This document shows, in pieces, positions 26,163 through 34,177 of a DNA stretch of 64,000 bases. The stretch is taken from assembly GCA_041753575.1 (NCBI GenBank), contig JBGSUA010000155.1, positions 3,743 through 67,742 of the forward strand, in the 5' to 3' direction. The first letter of the stretch is position 1; each line of letters opens with the position of its first letter. The notes below the pieces were generated by a model. The model saw nothing but the letters and a program-made list of their open reading frames with translations. It had not been told where the DNA came from and did no database searches. The position numbers and the translations under genes are program-made. This DNA comes from CG2-30-51-40 sp041753575 (GTDB taxonomy: Bacteria > Desulfobacterota > DSM-4660 > Desulfatiglandales > Desulfatiglandaceae).

Positions 26163-27133
26163 TGGGAGATATTTTGGTTTTTGTCGAACACAGATCAGGT
26201 TCCATAAGGGAGGTTTCGCTTCAGATCCTTTCAAAGGCGGATGAACTTGCGCGTGGGCTTTCAGGAAGGCTTACGGCGGTTGTTCTGGCCGCGAAGGCGG
26301 ATTTTTTGTCCTCCGATTTTTCCGGAAGGGCGGACAGAGTCATTGTGCTTGAAGACGAAAGGCTCTCCGATTTCGACTTCACCGGAACGGCGGCGGTTAT
26401 ATCCAAAATCATAAAGGATGAAAGGCCTTCCCTGGTGCTCATGGGCCACACCCCGTGGGGCATGGATCTCGGCCCGGCGCTCTCGGTAAGGACAGGACTT
26501 CCGCTGGCAACCGACTGCGTAGGAGTTTCGCTCGACGGGAAAAAGATCAAGGCCCTGAGACAGCTTTACGGCGGGAAGCTTTTCGCCAGGGTCTCCTTTA
26601 AGGACGACTCCAGGGGGTGCCTCTTGACGGTCAGACCAGGCAGCTTTCCCATAGACGCCTCTCCGGGTCGCCAAGGAGATTTGGTTCGAATTGATGTCCC
26701 GAAGGATCTTTCCGCCTCTTCCAGCCGTTTTGTTGAATACGTGGACACGGGGGCCGGAGAGATAGATATCACCCAGGCGGAACTCCTTGTCTCCATAGGA
26801 AGAGGGGTGGGAGAAAAGGAGCGCATAGAGGAGATTAGGGAGCTGGCCGGTCTTATGGGAGGTGTGCTTTCCTGCTCAAGACCGGTTGTTGACAGGGGAT
26901 GGCTTCCCAAATATCACCAGGTCGGGACATCAGGAAAATCCGTCAAGCCAAAGGTCTATCTGGCACTCGGCATAAGCGGCGCATTCCAGCATATCGCAGG
27001 GATAGCAGGAGCCGGCACTGTGATAGCCGTGAACAAGGACAAGAAGGCCCCTATCTTCAGGGTTGCGGACTATGGCGTTGTGGAAGACCTCTTTGCATTT
27101 TCTGATGCCTTGAAAGAGGAGTTGGGAAAATAA
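26162..27133 (+). CDS. etfA: Electron transfer flavoprotein, alpha subunit
   Basis: 323 residues. The C-terminal FAD domain has the family signature: GRGVGEKERIEEIRELAGLMG, SRPVVDRGWLPKYHQVGTSGKSV and GISGAFQHIAGIAGAGTVIAVNKDKKAPIF. The N-terminal domain has the ETF fold and no ferredoxin extension, so this is a plain ETF and not a bifurcating type with an extra cluster. It starts inside the etfB stop codon, indicating coupled translation and 1:1 subunits. Confidence 0.94.
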   Translation: MGDILVFVEHRSGSIREVSLQILSKADELARGLSGRLTAVVLAAKADFLSSDFSGRADRVIVLEDERLSDFDFTGTAAVISKIIKDERPSLVLMGHTPWGMDLGPALSVRTGLPLATDCVGVSLDGKKIKALRQLYGGKLFARVSFKDDSRGCLLTVRPGSFPIDASPGRQGDLVRIDVPKDLSASSSRFVEYVDTGAGEIDITQAELLVSIGRGVGEKERIEEIRELAGLMGGVLSCSRPVVDRGWLPKYHQVGTSGKSVKPKVYLALGISGAFQHIAGIAGAGTVIAVNKDKKAPIFRVADYGVVEDLFAFSDALKEELGK

Positions 27134-27197
27134 AAGGCCCGAAAGACCGCCTCGCCATTGACTGGCCACTGTGAAATATTAAGGAAGGAGATGCTTG

Positions 27198-28346
27198 ATG
27201 GATTTTGAGCTTTCAAAGGAGCAGAAGGATATTCAAAAGGCGGCAAGGGAATTCGCTCAGGGCGAGCTGAAAGAAATTGCGAGGGAATGCGACATAAATG
27301 AGACATTCCCGCCTGAACTCATCAGAAAGGCAGGTGAATTGGGATTCCTGGGGGTGTTTATTCCTGAGGAATATGGAGGCGCGGGTCTTGGTTTTCTTGA
27401 ACACGCGATAATACTGGAGGAATTCTGGAAGGTTGACCCTGGCCTTGGCCAGCAGCTTTGCAGCACAACCTTCGGGTCGGAGGAATTTATCCTCTTCGGC
27501 ACTGAAGAGCAGAAGCGCAAATATCTTCCCCAGCTTGCCTCCGGCGAGGCAATGATGGGATTTGCCATAACAGAACCGGACGCCGGCAGCGATACGGCCA
27601 GCGCGTCCACAAGCGCGCAGGAGACAGAGTATGGTTACATAATCAACGGAAGCAAGACCATGATAGGAAACGGAACCGTTGGACGGTATCTCGTGGTATT
27701 TGCCCTGAGCGAACCTGATAAAGCTTCTCGCTCGCAAAGGCACAGTATATTTGTCGTTGAAACCGGGACACCGGGCTATGAGGCTACAAGGCTCCACGGC
27801 AAGATGGGGCTCAGGGCCTCTGATACCGCCAGTATATTTTTTTCAGGCTTGAAGGCGCCCAGAGAGGCCCTTGTCGGCGAGCGAGGAAAGGGTTTTTATC
27901 AGCTCATGCAGTTTTTCGACAGATCCAGGGCCTATGTGGCCTCCCACGGAGTTGGACTTGCGCAGGGGGCTATGGATCTTGCAGTCAAGCACGTTAAGGG
28001 CAGGGTTCAGTTCGGCCGGAAGATAGCGTCATTTCAGTCAACCCAGTTCAAGATAGCCGAAATGGCAACCAGGATCGAGCTTGCAAGGACACTCACCCAT
28101 AAGGCATGCAGCCTGCTGGATAAGGGAAAAGGCGATTCAAAGGTCACAGCCATTGCCAAGATGAACGCGGCCAGAACCGCTGTCGAGGTTGTGGATGAGG
28201 CCCTCCAGCTCCACGGAGGCTACGGCTATTTCAACGACCAGGATGTCGAAAGGTTCTATAGGGCGGCAAAGGTGCTCGAGCTTTACGAAGGCGCCAAGGA
28301 GATAGAAAAAATAATCATAGGCCGGCACGTGCTCGGCCGCTACTAG
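27198..28346 (+). CDS. Acyl-CoA dehydrogenase
   Basis: 382 residues from ATG 27198, with AAGGAAGGAG upstream (the TTG at 27195 is in frame too). FAD-dependent alpha,beta-dehydrogenation of an acyl-CoA. Visible signatures: FAITEPDAGSDTASAS, the INGSKTMIGNG flavin-contact segment, VGLAQGAMDLAVKHVKGRVQFG and LQLHGGYGYFNDQDVERFYR. The catalytic base is expected to be E364 in LYEGAKEIEK. The substrate cannot be read; an aromatic-pathway or fatty acyl-CoA is likely because of the etf/EMO neighbours and the ring-cleavage operon 9 kb away. Confidence 0.9.
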   Translation: MDFELSKEQKDIQKAAREFAQGELKEIARECDINETFPPELIRKAGELGFLGVFIPEEYGGAGLGFLEHAIILEEFWKVDPGLGQQLCSTTFGSEEFILFGTEEQKRKYLPQLASGEAMMGFAITEPDAGSDTASASTSAQETEYGYIINGSKTMIGNGTVGRYLVVFALSEPDKASRSQRHSIFVVETGTPGYEATRLHGKMGLRASDTASIFFSGLKAPREALVGERGKGFYQLMQFFDRSRAYVASHGVGLAQGAMDLAVKHVKGRVQFGRKIASFQSTQFKIAEMATRIELARTLTHKACSLLDKGKGDSKVTAIAKMNAARTAVEVVDEALQLHGGYGYFNDQDVERFYRAAKVLELYEGAKEIEKIIIGRHVLGRY

Positions 28347-28379
28347 AGGCGGCCGAAGATTTTAAACAGGAGATATGTA

Positions 28380-28790
28380 ATGAACCTCAACAGGATAGAT
28401 CATATCTGCATCGCTGTCAAAAACCTGGATCAAGCCAGAGAGCAGTGGGAACCGTTCATTGGCAAGACCAAACCTGACGTTGAATATATAGATGAGAAGG
28501 AAAAAATAAAGGTAGCCCGATATTGGGTGGGAGAGGTCGGATTCGAGCTAATGGAATCAACCAGCCCTGACGGAGATGTGGCTAAGTTTATTGAAAGAAA
28601 AGGCGAAGGTATAATGCTCATAAGCTTTAACGTTGACAGTGCCCGTAAAGCCGCAGAAGAGCTCAAGGGCATGGGATATCCGCTTATTCCAGACAGCCGG
28701 GGCGAGATTCTTCGCCCCTTCAGGGACTGCGAGTTCGCCTTCATCCACCCCAAAGCGCTCAACGGCGTCCTGACCGAGATCATTGATTAA
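28380..28790 (+). CDS. VOC-family protein, methylmalonyl-CoA epimerase-like
   Basis: 136 residues with the glyoxalase/VOC fold: RIDHICIAVKNLDQA at the start, YWVGEVGFELMES with the metal-binding Glu, and ISFNVDSARKAAEELKGMGYPL. The metal-ligand pattern (His8-type, then Glu) fits methylmalonyl-CoA epimerase, which interconverts (R)- and (S)-methylmalonyl-CoA. It would serve propionyl-CoA or odd-chain products of the preceding acyl-CoA dehydrogenase. It is the last gene of the TetR operon; 210 bp without a gene follow (28791-29000). Confidence 0.75.
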   Translation: MNLNRIDHICIAVKNLDQAREQWEPFIGKTKPDVEYIDEKEKIKVARYWVGEVGFELMESTSPDGDVAKFIERKGEGIMLISFNVDSARKAAEELKGMGYPLIPDSRGEILRPFRDCEFAFIHPKALNGVLTEIID

Positions 28791-29000
28791 GGGGACGTCC
28801 TTTATATTTGCAGTTTTGTTGCTAACAATCAATGTTTATGGGGTTTTGAGGGGGAATGAACCGGATGACCATGATGTTAAGGTTGCCGGGGGGAGTGCCT
28901 TTGCGGCCTTCTTGGAAGGTTTTCCGCTCTTCGGGCTGATCTGGAGAGTCAAGTGCTCCTCCGACTATGTCGCTTTTGGATAATATAAAAGAGAGAGAAA

Positions 29001-30617
29001 ATGAGGTTTATTGAAATGCATAATAAATCTGACAGCTTCGTGAAATATCCATCCAAGGAGTTGCGCCGGATTCCTCCCAGTTGCAAGGCGGCCCTAACCA
29101 AGATTCGTCCCGCGGGATCTCTACAGATTGTATCTAAAGTTTTTCCATCTGCCGATCCGATTCGCTCTTTTTGCGGTTTTATCAAATTAGCCCTGTATTT
29201 CCTGGCGGCGCTGCTGACGGCGGCATTTTCGATGTCACTAGCCCAGTCCACGGTTTTCGCTGAAGTCCCGGATGTGATATTCATTCTGGACGGATCAGGC
29301 AGCATGGCTGCAAAGATGGGAGAGCGGACGAGGATTCAGGTGGCAAGGGAGGTTATGGAATACGCGGTTCCCGCTCTTCCAAAGGAGATCAAGGTAGGAC
29401 TTGCGGCCTATGGTCACCACAGAAAAGGGGACTGCGCTGATATGGAGATCCTTGTTAATCCTGAAAAAGGCGCGAGAGACACGGTGCTCTCCAAAATAAA
29501 AGAGATCAGAACGGTAGGCATGACCCCTATTGCGGCAGCCGTTGAGATGGTCGCAAAAACGATCAAGATCGGCGGCAGGGAAGATGTAATCGTCCTTGTC
29601 TCAGATGGCGAGGAGACATGCCACAAGGACCCGTGCGGTTTTGTAAAGGGTCTTAAGGACTCCGGGATGAAGTTCGTTCTCCATGTTGTGGGATTCGGTG
29701 TGACCCAAAATGAGGAGAAGCAGTTGCGGTGCCTTGCGCAAGCAGGCGGCGGAAGCTATTTCCCTGCTGGAGACGCCAAAGGACTCCTGTCGGCCCTTGA
29801 ATCTGTGAGGAAGGATTTGGAGGTCAAGGTAGAGGCGGCCAGGACAAAAACGGTGAGGGCCTCATCCCGGTTGGGAAAATTTCTCCTGAAGGTGCCTAAG
29901 TCGGCGGTTTCCTCCCTGGCCGTACTGAAGATCATACGTCAAAGTGACAACACCGTGGTCAAGGAGGCGAAGGCTATAGAGGAGACGCATCCCTTGCCTG
30001 CCGGCAGATACGGCCTGGTACTGGGGTTTGCAAATCCCAACTACCAGCCTCCGACGGAGGTATCCATCGGAGAATGCGAGATAAGGGGAGGGGAGACGTC
30101 GGAGGTTTCTCTCGGGGCAATAGTGATCAATATGGCGCCTCCACTCGGCGAGGCCGCCTGGCAGATCGGGCTGCTGAATGAGGAGAGTGGGAAGTTTTAT
30201 CTTCAGATCGAATCACATGGAAACGACTATTATCTGATGAAACCAAAGGCCGCTCCGGAAGGAACCTATTCCATTGCCTTTACCTACGCGGCGAGCAAGA
30301 AGCCTTTTGTGGTTGCAAGGGGACTGAGCGTTAAGGCGGGAAAAGAGACCGTTGCAACCCTTGATTCCGGTATCGCCATCAAGAAGAGTTCTTCGGGCAT
30401 TGAGGGATGGGATGTCGTCCCAAGCGGCTCAAAGGCACCGGTACTTGAAATAACACGCAGGTGGGATAACGATTATCCCCTTTGGGAGAGCTTCCCAATA
30501 GAGCCTGGAAACTACGATATTCTGGTCCATGTCAAGGGGATGAAGGAACCAATGCTCGCGGGTGAGGCAATAGAGATCAAGAAGGGTGAGACGATAGTAT
30601 TTGATGCCGGGCTTTAA
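29001..30617 (+). CDS. Von Willebrand factor A domain protein, exported or membrane-anchored
   Basis: 538 residues. A long basic N-terminus precedes a hydrophobic segment (LALYFLAALLTAAFSMSLAQ, residues ~55-75). Next is a VWA domain with a complete MIDAS (IFILDGSGSM, then the TP of VGMTPIAAAVE and LVSDGEE), so divalent-metal-dependent ligand binding is expected. The C-terminal half is made of beta-rich repeats (for example LPAGRYGLVLGFANPNYQPP, EPGNYDILVHVKG). It is probably periplasmic or surface exposed; partner unknown. ATG 29001 is the first Met; an internal Met at codon 5 is possible. It stands alone between the ETF operon and the converging liv genes. Confidence 0.82.
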   Translation: MRFIEMHNKSDSFVKYPSKELRRIPPSCKAALTKIRPAGSLQIVSKVFPSADPIRSFCGFIKLALYFLAALLTAAFSMSLAQSTVFAEVPDVIFILDGSGSMAAKMGERTRIQVAREVMEYAVPALPKEIKVGLAAYGHHRKGDCADMEILVNPEKGARDTVLSKIKEIRTVGMTPIAAAVEMVAKTIKIGGREDVIVLVSDGEETCHKDPCGFVKGLKDSGMKFVLHVVGFGVTQNEEKQLRCLAQAGGGSYFPAGDAKGLLSALESVRKDLEVKVEAARTKTVRASSRLGKFLLKVPKSAVSSLAVLKIIRQSDNTVVKEAKAIEETHPLPAGRYGLVLGFANPNYQPPTEVSIGECEIRGGETSEVSLGAIVINMAPPLGEAAWQIGLLNEESGKFYLQIESHGNDYYLMKPKAAPEGTYSIAFTYAASKKPFVVARGLSVKAGKETVATLDSGIAIKKSSSGIEGWDVVPSGSKAPVLEITRRWDNDYPLWESFPIEPGNYDILVHVKGMKEPMLAGEAIEIKKGETIVFDAGL

Positions 30618-30734
30618 GAGAGGGTCTTTGCTGATAACCCCGGCCAGCGCCTGAAAGACGTTCGGGGCATCTAAATCGAGAGGCTCAGACAGAGTTCCTC
30701 CCCCATGGTCAGTTAAAATGCTCATTGGGGGAGG

Positions 30735-30768
30735 GACGCTTAGAATAGCAGATATTTCTTTATGACAC
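30735..30768 (-). pseudogene. Remnant matching the 3' end of a livF-like gene
   Basis: Read on the minus strand, GTCATAAAGAAATATCTGCT encodes VIKKYLLF followed by a stop. This nearly repeats the last codons of the intact livF ending at 30807 (VIKKYLVL, stop). The duplicated stretch is about 30 bp and lies ~50 bp beyond the livF stop. It looks like a leftover of a deleted second livF copy or a short tandem duplication. No more of the gene is visible upstream of it. Confidence 0.4.
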
Positions 30769-30806
30769 TTCCGGCCCGAGGGATTCTGTGATTGTTCAGG
30801 GGGCGC

Positions 30807-31508
30807 TCATAATACCAGATACTTCTTTATGACCTCTTCATCCCTCCATATATCGGCCATGGCGCCTGAGTGCACCACCCGGCCTTTTTCCAGGATATAT
30901 CCCCGATCGCTTACCCTTTTACAGAACTTCAGGTTCTGATCCGCCAGAAGGATGGTCATGCTCTGCGCTCTTATTGTCTGTATGACCTCTGTCAGGTTTT
31001 TTACGATCAGGGGCGCGAGGCCCTCGGAAGGCTCATCCATAAGTATCAGCTCAGGGTTTGCCATGAGGGCCCTCCCGAGGCTCAGCATCTTTTTTTCTCC
31101 GCCTGAAAGATTAAGCCCCTTCTGTCTCTTCCTTGCCCGTAGTACCGGGAAAAGCTCCTCCACCCTCTCTTTATTCCAGTATCCCTGACGCTTTGAAAGC
31201 CTGGCTGCGATCTCAAGGTTTTCCTCGCAGGTAAGGTCCGGGAATATTCTGAGATCATCGGGCATATAGGCTATGCCGAGCCAAGAGACGGCATAGGCTG
31301 GCTTTCCCACAATCTCCACGTCTTTGAAAATGATTGATCCTCTTCGAGGGGGGGTAAGGCCCATTATTGAGCGCAGAGTTGTTGTCTTGCCTACTCCATT
31401 TCTGCCTAGAAGCCCCACCGCCTCGCCCTTGTCCACGTCAAAGGATACATCCTGAAGTATGTGGGATCCTCCGTAGTAAGTGTTTATGGATGTCGCCTTC
31501 AGGATCAT
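30807..31508 (-). CDS. livF: Branched-chain-amino-acid-type ABC transporter ATPase LivF
   Basis: 233 residues, a full ABC ATPase with Walker A GRNGVGKTT, signature LSGGEKKMLSLGRALM, Walker B LILMDEPSEGLAPLI and the Q-loop near GIAYMPDDLRIFPDL. The short C-terminus is typical of LivF. With LivG it energises the LivHM permease. In aromatic degraders, Liv-type systems often import aromatic or dicarboxylic acids; the divergent neighbour here (benzoyl-CoA ring cleavage genes) favours that. The start overlaps livG by 4 bp. Confidence 0.92.
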   Translation of the reverse strand: MILKATSINTYYGGSHILQDVSFDVDKGEAVGLLGRNGVGKTTTLRSIMGLTPPRRGSIIFKDVEIVGKPAYAVSWLGIAYMPDDLRIFPDLTCEENLEIAARLSKRQGYWNKERVEELFPVLRARKRQKGLNLSGGEKKMLSLGRALMANPELILMDEPSEGLAPLIVKNLTEVIQTIRAQSMTILLADQNLKFCKRVSDRGYILEKGRVVHSGAMADIWRDEEVIKKYLVL

Positions 31509-32266
31509 TCTTCCACCTCATCGCCGAGGTACACTTCTCTGACCTTGCTGCTCGATCGTATATCATCTTTTGTTCCGTCAGCTATGATATCGCCGTGATG
31601 CAGGACTATAATCCTGTCTGAAAGAGAGAATACCACGTCCATGTCGTGTTCCACTATTACAAAGGTAGTCTTGCCCTCCGTGGAGATCCTCTTTATGCCT
31701 TCCAGGATCTTGATGCGCTCAACCGGATTCATCCCGGCCGTCGGCTCATCGAGAAACAACAGTCTTGGTCTTGCGCCGAGTGCTATGCCGATCTCAAGAA
31801 GTCTTTGATCTCCGTGCGAAAGGGCGTTGGCCTTAGAATCGGCCGCATGGGAGAGCCCGACCCGGCTCAGGATGGCCCCAGCCTCCTCTCTGGCTACCGT
31901 CTCACCGCGCAAAGGACTCAGAAGCCTCGCAGCCCTTCCATGGGCAGCCAGCACGGGAATTTCGATGTTTTCGAAGGCCGTGAGTTCGGGAAATACGTTT
32001 ACCACCTGGAAAGATCGGCAGAGCCCCATCTTGACCCTCCTGTGGATGGGAAGACGCGTGATCTGTTGTCCCAGGAAAAATATATCACCCGAATCAGGCG
32101 CGATTAGGCCGGATAGCATGTTTATCAGTGTGGACTTGCCGGCGCCGTTGGGGCCTATAACTGAGGTTATGACACCCTCCTCTAAGGCCAGATCAAGTCC
32201 GTTTGCGACAAGCACCCTGCCGAATGCCTTTCTTAACGCTCGTGTTTCAAGAATAAGGCGGCTCAA
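31505..32266 (-). CDS. livG: Branched-chain-amino-acid-type ABC transporter ATPase LivG
   Basis: 253 residues. Walker A GPNGAGKST, signature ALSHGDQRLLEIGIALG (the divergent LivG form), Walker B LLFLDEPTAGMNPVER and switch IVEHDMDVVFSL. The M-N-P after DEPTAG is diagnostic of LivG. It overlaps livF and livM by 4 bp each, so the four transporter genes are one coupled unit. Confidence 0.93.
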   Translation of the reverse strand: MSRLILETRALRKAFGRVLVANGLDLALEEGVITSVIGPNGAGKSTLINMLSGLIAPDSGDIFFLGQQITRLPIHRRVKMGLCRSFQVVNVFPELTAFENIEIPVLAAHGRAARLLSPLRGETVAREEAGAILSRVGLSHAADSKANALSHGDQRLLEIGIALGARPRLLFLDEPTAGMNPVERIKILEGIKRISTEGKTTFVIVEHDMDVVFSLSDRIIVLHHGDIIADGTKDDIRSSSKVREVYLGDEVEE

Positions 32267-33243
32267 GCGGGCAATCCTTCATTTTGTGCCGCCGGGCGGC
32301 TCTTGAATCCGAGAGTCGCGGCTATGGAACCTACTATCCCGCCTCTAAAACCCATTATGATAATCAGGAGGATAATCCCGAACCACAGCATCCAGTTCTG
32401 GGTGAACCGCTCTATGATCTCCCGCAGAACTATATAGATAAGGCTCCCGGCTACGGGCCCGAGGAATGTCTGGATACCGCCGATGAGGCTCACGAGCACC
32501 GGTTCTGCTGAGTGGGTCCAGTGGGCCGAAAAAGGTGTGGTATTGCTGTTGAGAAATGTCCCGAGCGCGCCCGCCAGCCCCGCGAAGCCTCCTGATATCA
32601 CAAAGGCGGCGAGACGATAGTTTTTAAGCGATATCCCCGCAAACTCAATCCTCTTATCGTTTTCCCTGATCCCCGAAAGGATAAGCCCGAGAGGGGACTG
32701 CCTTATGGCATATACCAGCCCGACGGAGATCAAAAAGAAGGCCAGTACCAGAAAATAATAATGGGCCGGCTTTGCAAGGGGAATTGATATGAGCCACAGG
32801 GATATCGGCGCGCGCGCAATGCCCACAAGGCCGTCATCTCCCCCTGTTATCTCCCTCAGGTTCCATATCAGAGAAAAGACCATCATCCCGAAGGCCAGGG
32901 TCAGCATGGCAAAGTATATCTCGGTATGTCTTACGCAAAAAAAACCGATTATCACTGAAAGTACTATTGCGAGCACGATCCCAGCGGCGATACAGAGCAC
33001 AGGGTGCCTGTGAACGTGAATAAAGAAAAGCGCTGCTCCATAAGAGCCTCCCGCGTAAAACGCAGCGTGCCCAAAGGACAGGAGCCCGGTCCGGCCTAGA
33101 AGGAGATTGTATCCGAGGGCGAAGATTGCCAGTATCATAACCCTCATGGTTATATAGACCGTAAACCGGCTTCCCAGTATCCCCACAAGCACCAGAACTG
33201 CCAGGAGCAGGCAAGCTAGAATCGGTAATGCATAACGGCGCAT
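32263..33243 (-). CDS. livM: Branched-chain-amino-acid-type ABC transporter permease LivM
   Basis: 326 residues with eight or more predicted membrane helices. The family signature regions are ALGYNLLLGRTGLLSFGHAA and IRQSPLGLILSGIRENDKRIEFAGI, followed by FAGLAGALGTFL. It forms the membrane channel with LivH. The C-terminal cytoplasmic tail is short. One base lies between its start codon and the end of livH. Confidence 0.92.
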   Translation of the reverse strand: MRRYALPILACLLLAVLVLVGILGSRFTVYITMRVMILAIFALGYNLLLGRTGLLSFGHAAFYAGGSYGAALFFIHVHRHPVLCIAAGIVLAIVLSVIIGFFCVRHTEIYFAMLTLAFGMMVFSLIWNLREITGGDDGLVGIARAPISLWLISIPLAKPAHYYFLVLAFFLISVGLVYAIRQSPLGLILSGIRENDKRIEFAGISLKNYRLAAFVISGGFAGLAGALGTFLNSNTTPFSAHWTHSAEPVLVSLIGGIQTFLGPVAGSLIYIVLREIIERFTQNWMLWFGIILLIIIMGFRGGIVGSIAATLGFKSRPAAQNEGLPA

Positions 33244-34113
33244 CTATTTTGCCTCCCCGAAGAATCCCTGTGGCCTCCACAAGAGCACCGCAGCCATCAG
33301 GATAAAGGTGAGAAACATATCGAATGTCGGGATGAAGCGCGTCCCGAATGATGAAAGAAGACCTATGATCAAGGCGCCGAAAAAGGCCCCCTTAAGGCTT
33401 CCAAGCCCTCCGATTACCGCTACCACAAAGGCGTCAATGATTATCGCCTCACCCATTCCAGGGGTAAGTAGTCCCACATAGGGAACCGCAAGACCTCCTC
33501 CCAAGGCCCCAAGCCAGGTCCCTATGACAAAAACCGCCGTAAAAAGGGCCGGCACCCTTGCTCCCAGGGCTGCCGCCATGTCTCTGTCCGACGAAGATGC
33601 CCTTATGATCTTTCCCCACCATGTCTTCTCAAGAAAGGCCCACATGGCAATGGCCACAAAAGGTCCCACGGCGATTATAAAAAGACTGTAGGTGGGAAAG
33701 TTACGGCCAAGTATGGAAATAGATCCTGAAAGGCCGGGAACGCTCGGGGAGCCAAGAGAACCTGCTCCCCAGAGAATCTTGACCGCGTCATCGAATATAA
33801 GCACAAAGGCGAACGTGAGCAGGAGCTGGTATGGAAGCGCCAGATGATAGACGTGACGCAGGAAAAATCTCTCTATGACAAATCCGACCGCGCATACGAC
33901 AAGCGGCCCTATAATCAGCCCCAGCCAGAAATTCTCCCCCATGCGTCCAAGTATCCAGTAGCACAGATACGCGCCCAGCATATAGAATGTGCCGTGGGCG
34001 AAGTTAAGTACCTTTAACACCCCGAAAATCAGGGTGAGTCCGCTTGCCACCAGCCATATAAACATTCCTATGGAAAGTCCTGCAAGGCAGACATGGACTA
34101 TGGATTGAAGCAT
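33244..34113 (-). CDS. livH: Branched-chain-amino-acid-type ABC transporter permease LivH
   Basis: 289 residues from ATG 34113, which gives MLQSIVHVCLAGLSIGMFIWLV, the expected first membrane helix. The open frame continues upstream to 34368, but that part lies inside the binding-protein gene and is an antisense-like artefact. LivH signatures are LTLIFGVLKVLNFAHGTFYMLGA and GALGGGLAVPYVGLLTPGMG. It pairs with LivM. A strong hairpin at 34133-34164 lies between it and the binding-protein gene. Confidence 0.92.
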   Translation of the reverse strand: MLQSIVHVCLAGLSIGMFIWLVASGLTLIFGVLKVLNFAHGTFYMLGAYLCYWILGRMGENFWLGLIIGPLVVCAVGFVIERFFLRHVYHLALPYQLLLTFAFVLIFDDAVKILWGAGSLGSPSVPGLSGSISILGRNFPTYSLFIIAVGPFVAIAMWAFLEKTWWGKIIRASSSDRDMAAALGARVPALFTAVFVIGTWLGALGGGLAVPYVGLLTPGMGEAIIIDAFVVAVIGGLGSLKGAFFGALIIGLLSSFGTRFIPTFDMFLTFILMAAVLLWRPQGFFGEAK

Positions 34114-34132
34114 ATCCGGCGGTCCTTTTGGG

Positions 34133-34164
34133 AAAAAGGCCCCGGCTTGCAAAAGCCGAGGCCT
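34133..34164 (-). terminator. Hairpin with U-run between the binding-protein gene and livH
   Basis: On the minus strand AGGCCTCGGCTT-TTGC-AAGCCGGGGCCT is followed by TTTT. The 12-bp stem has one T-G wobble and a 4-nt loop. It fits a partial intrinsic terminator that would leave the binding protein more abundant than the permease and ATPases, a common arrangement in periplasmic-binding-protein operons. Confidence 0.75.
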
Positions 34165-34177
34165 AACGCGTGTCTTA

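Noticed and set aside
28783..28983. A 66-codon frame with a hydrophobic start after the VOC gene.
   Set aside because: It overlaps the VOC 3' end, has no ribosome site and no recognisable family; likely chance.
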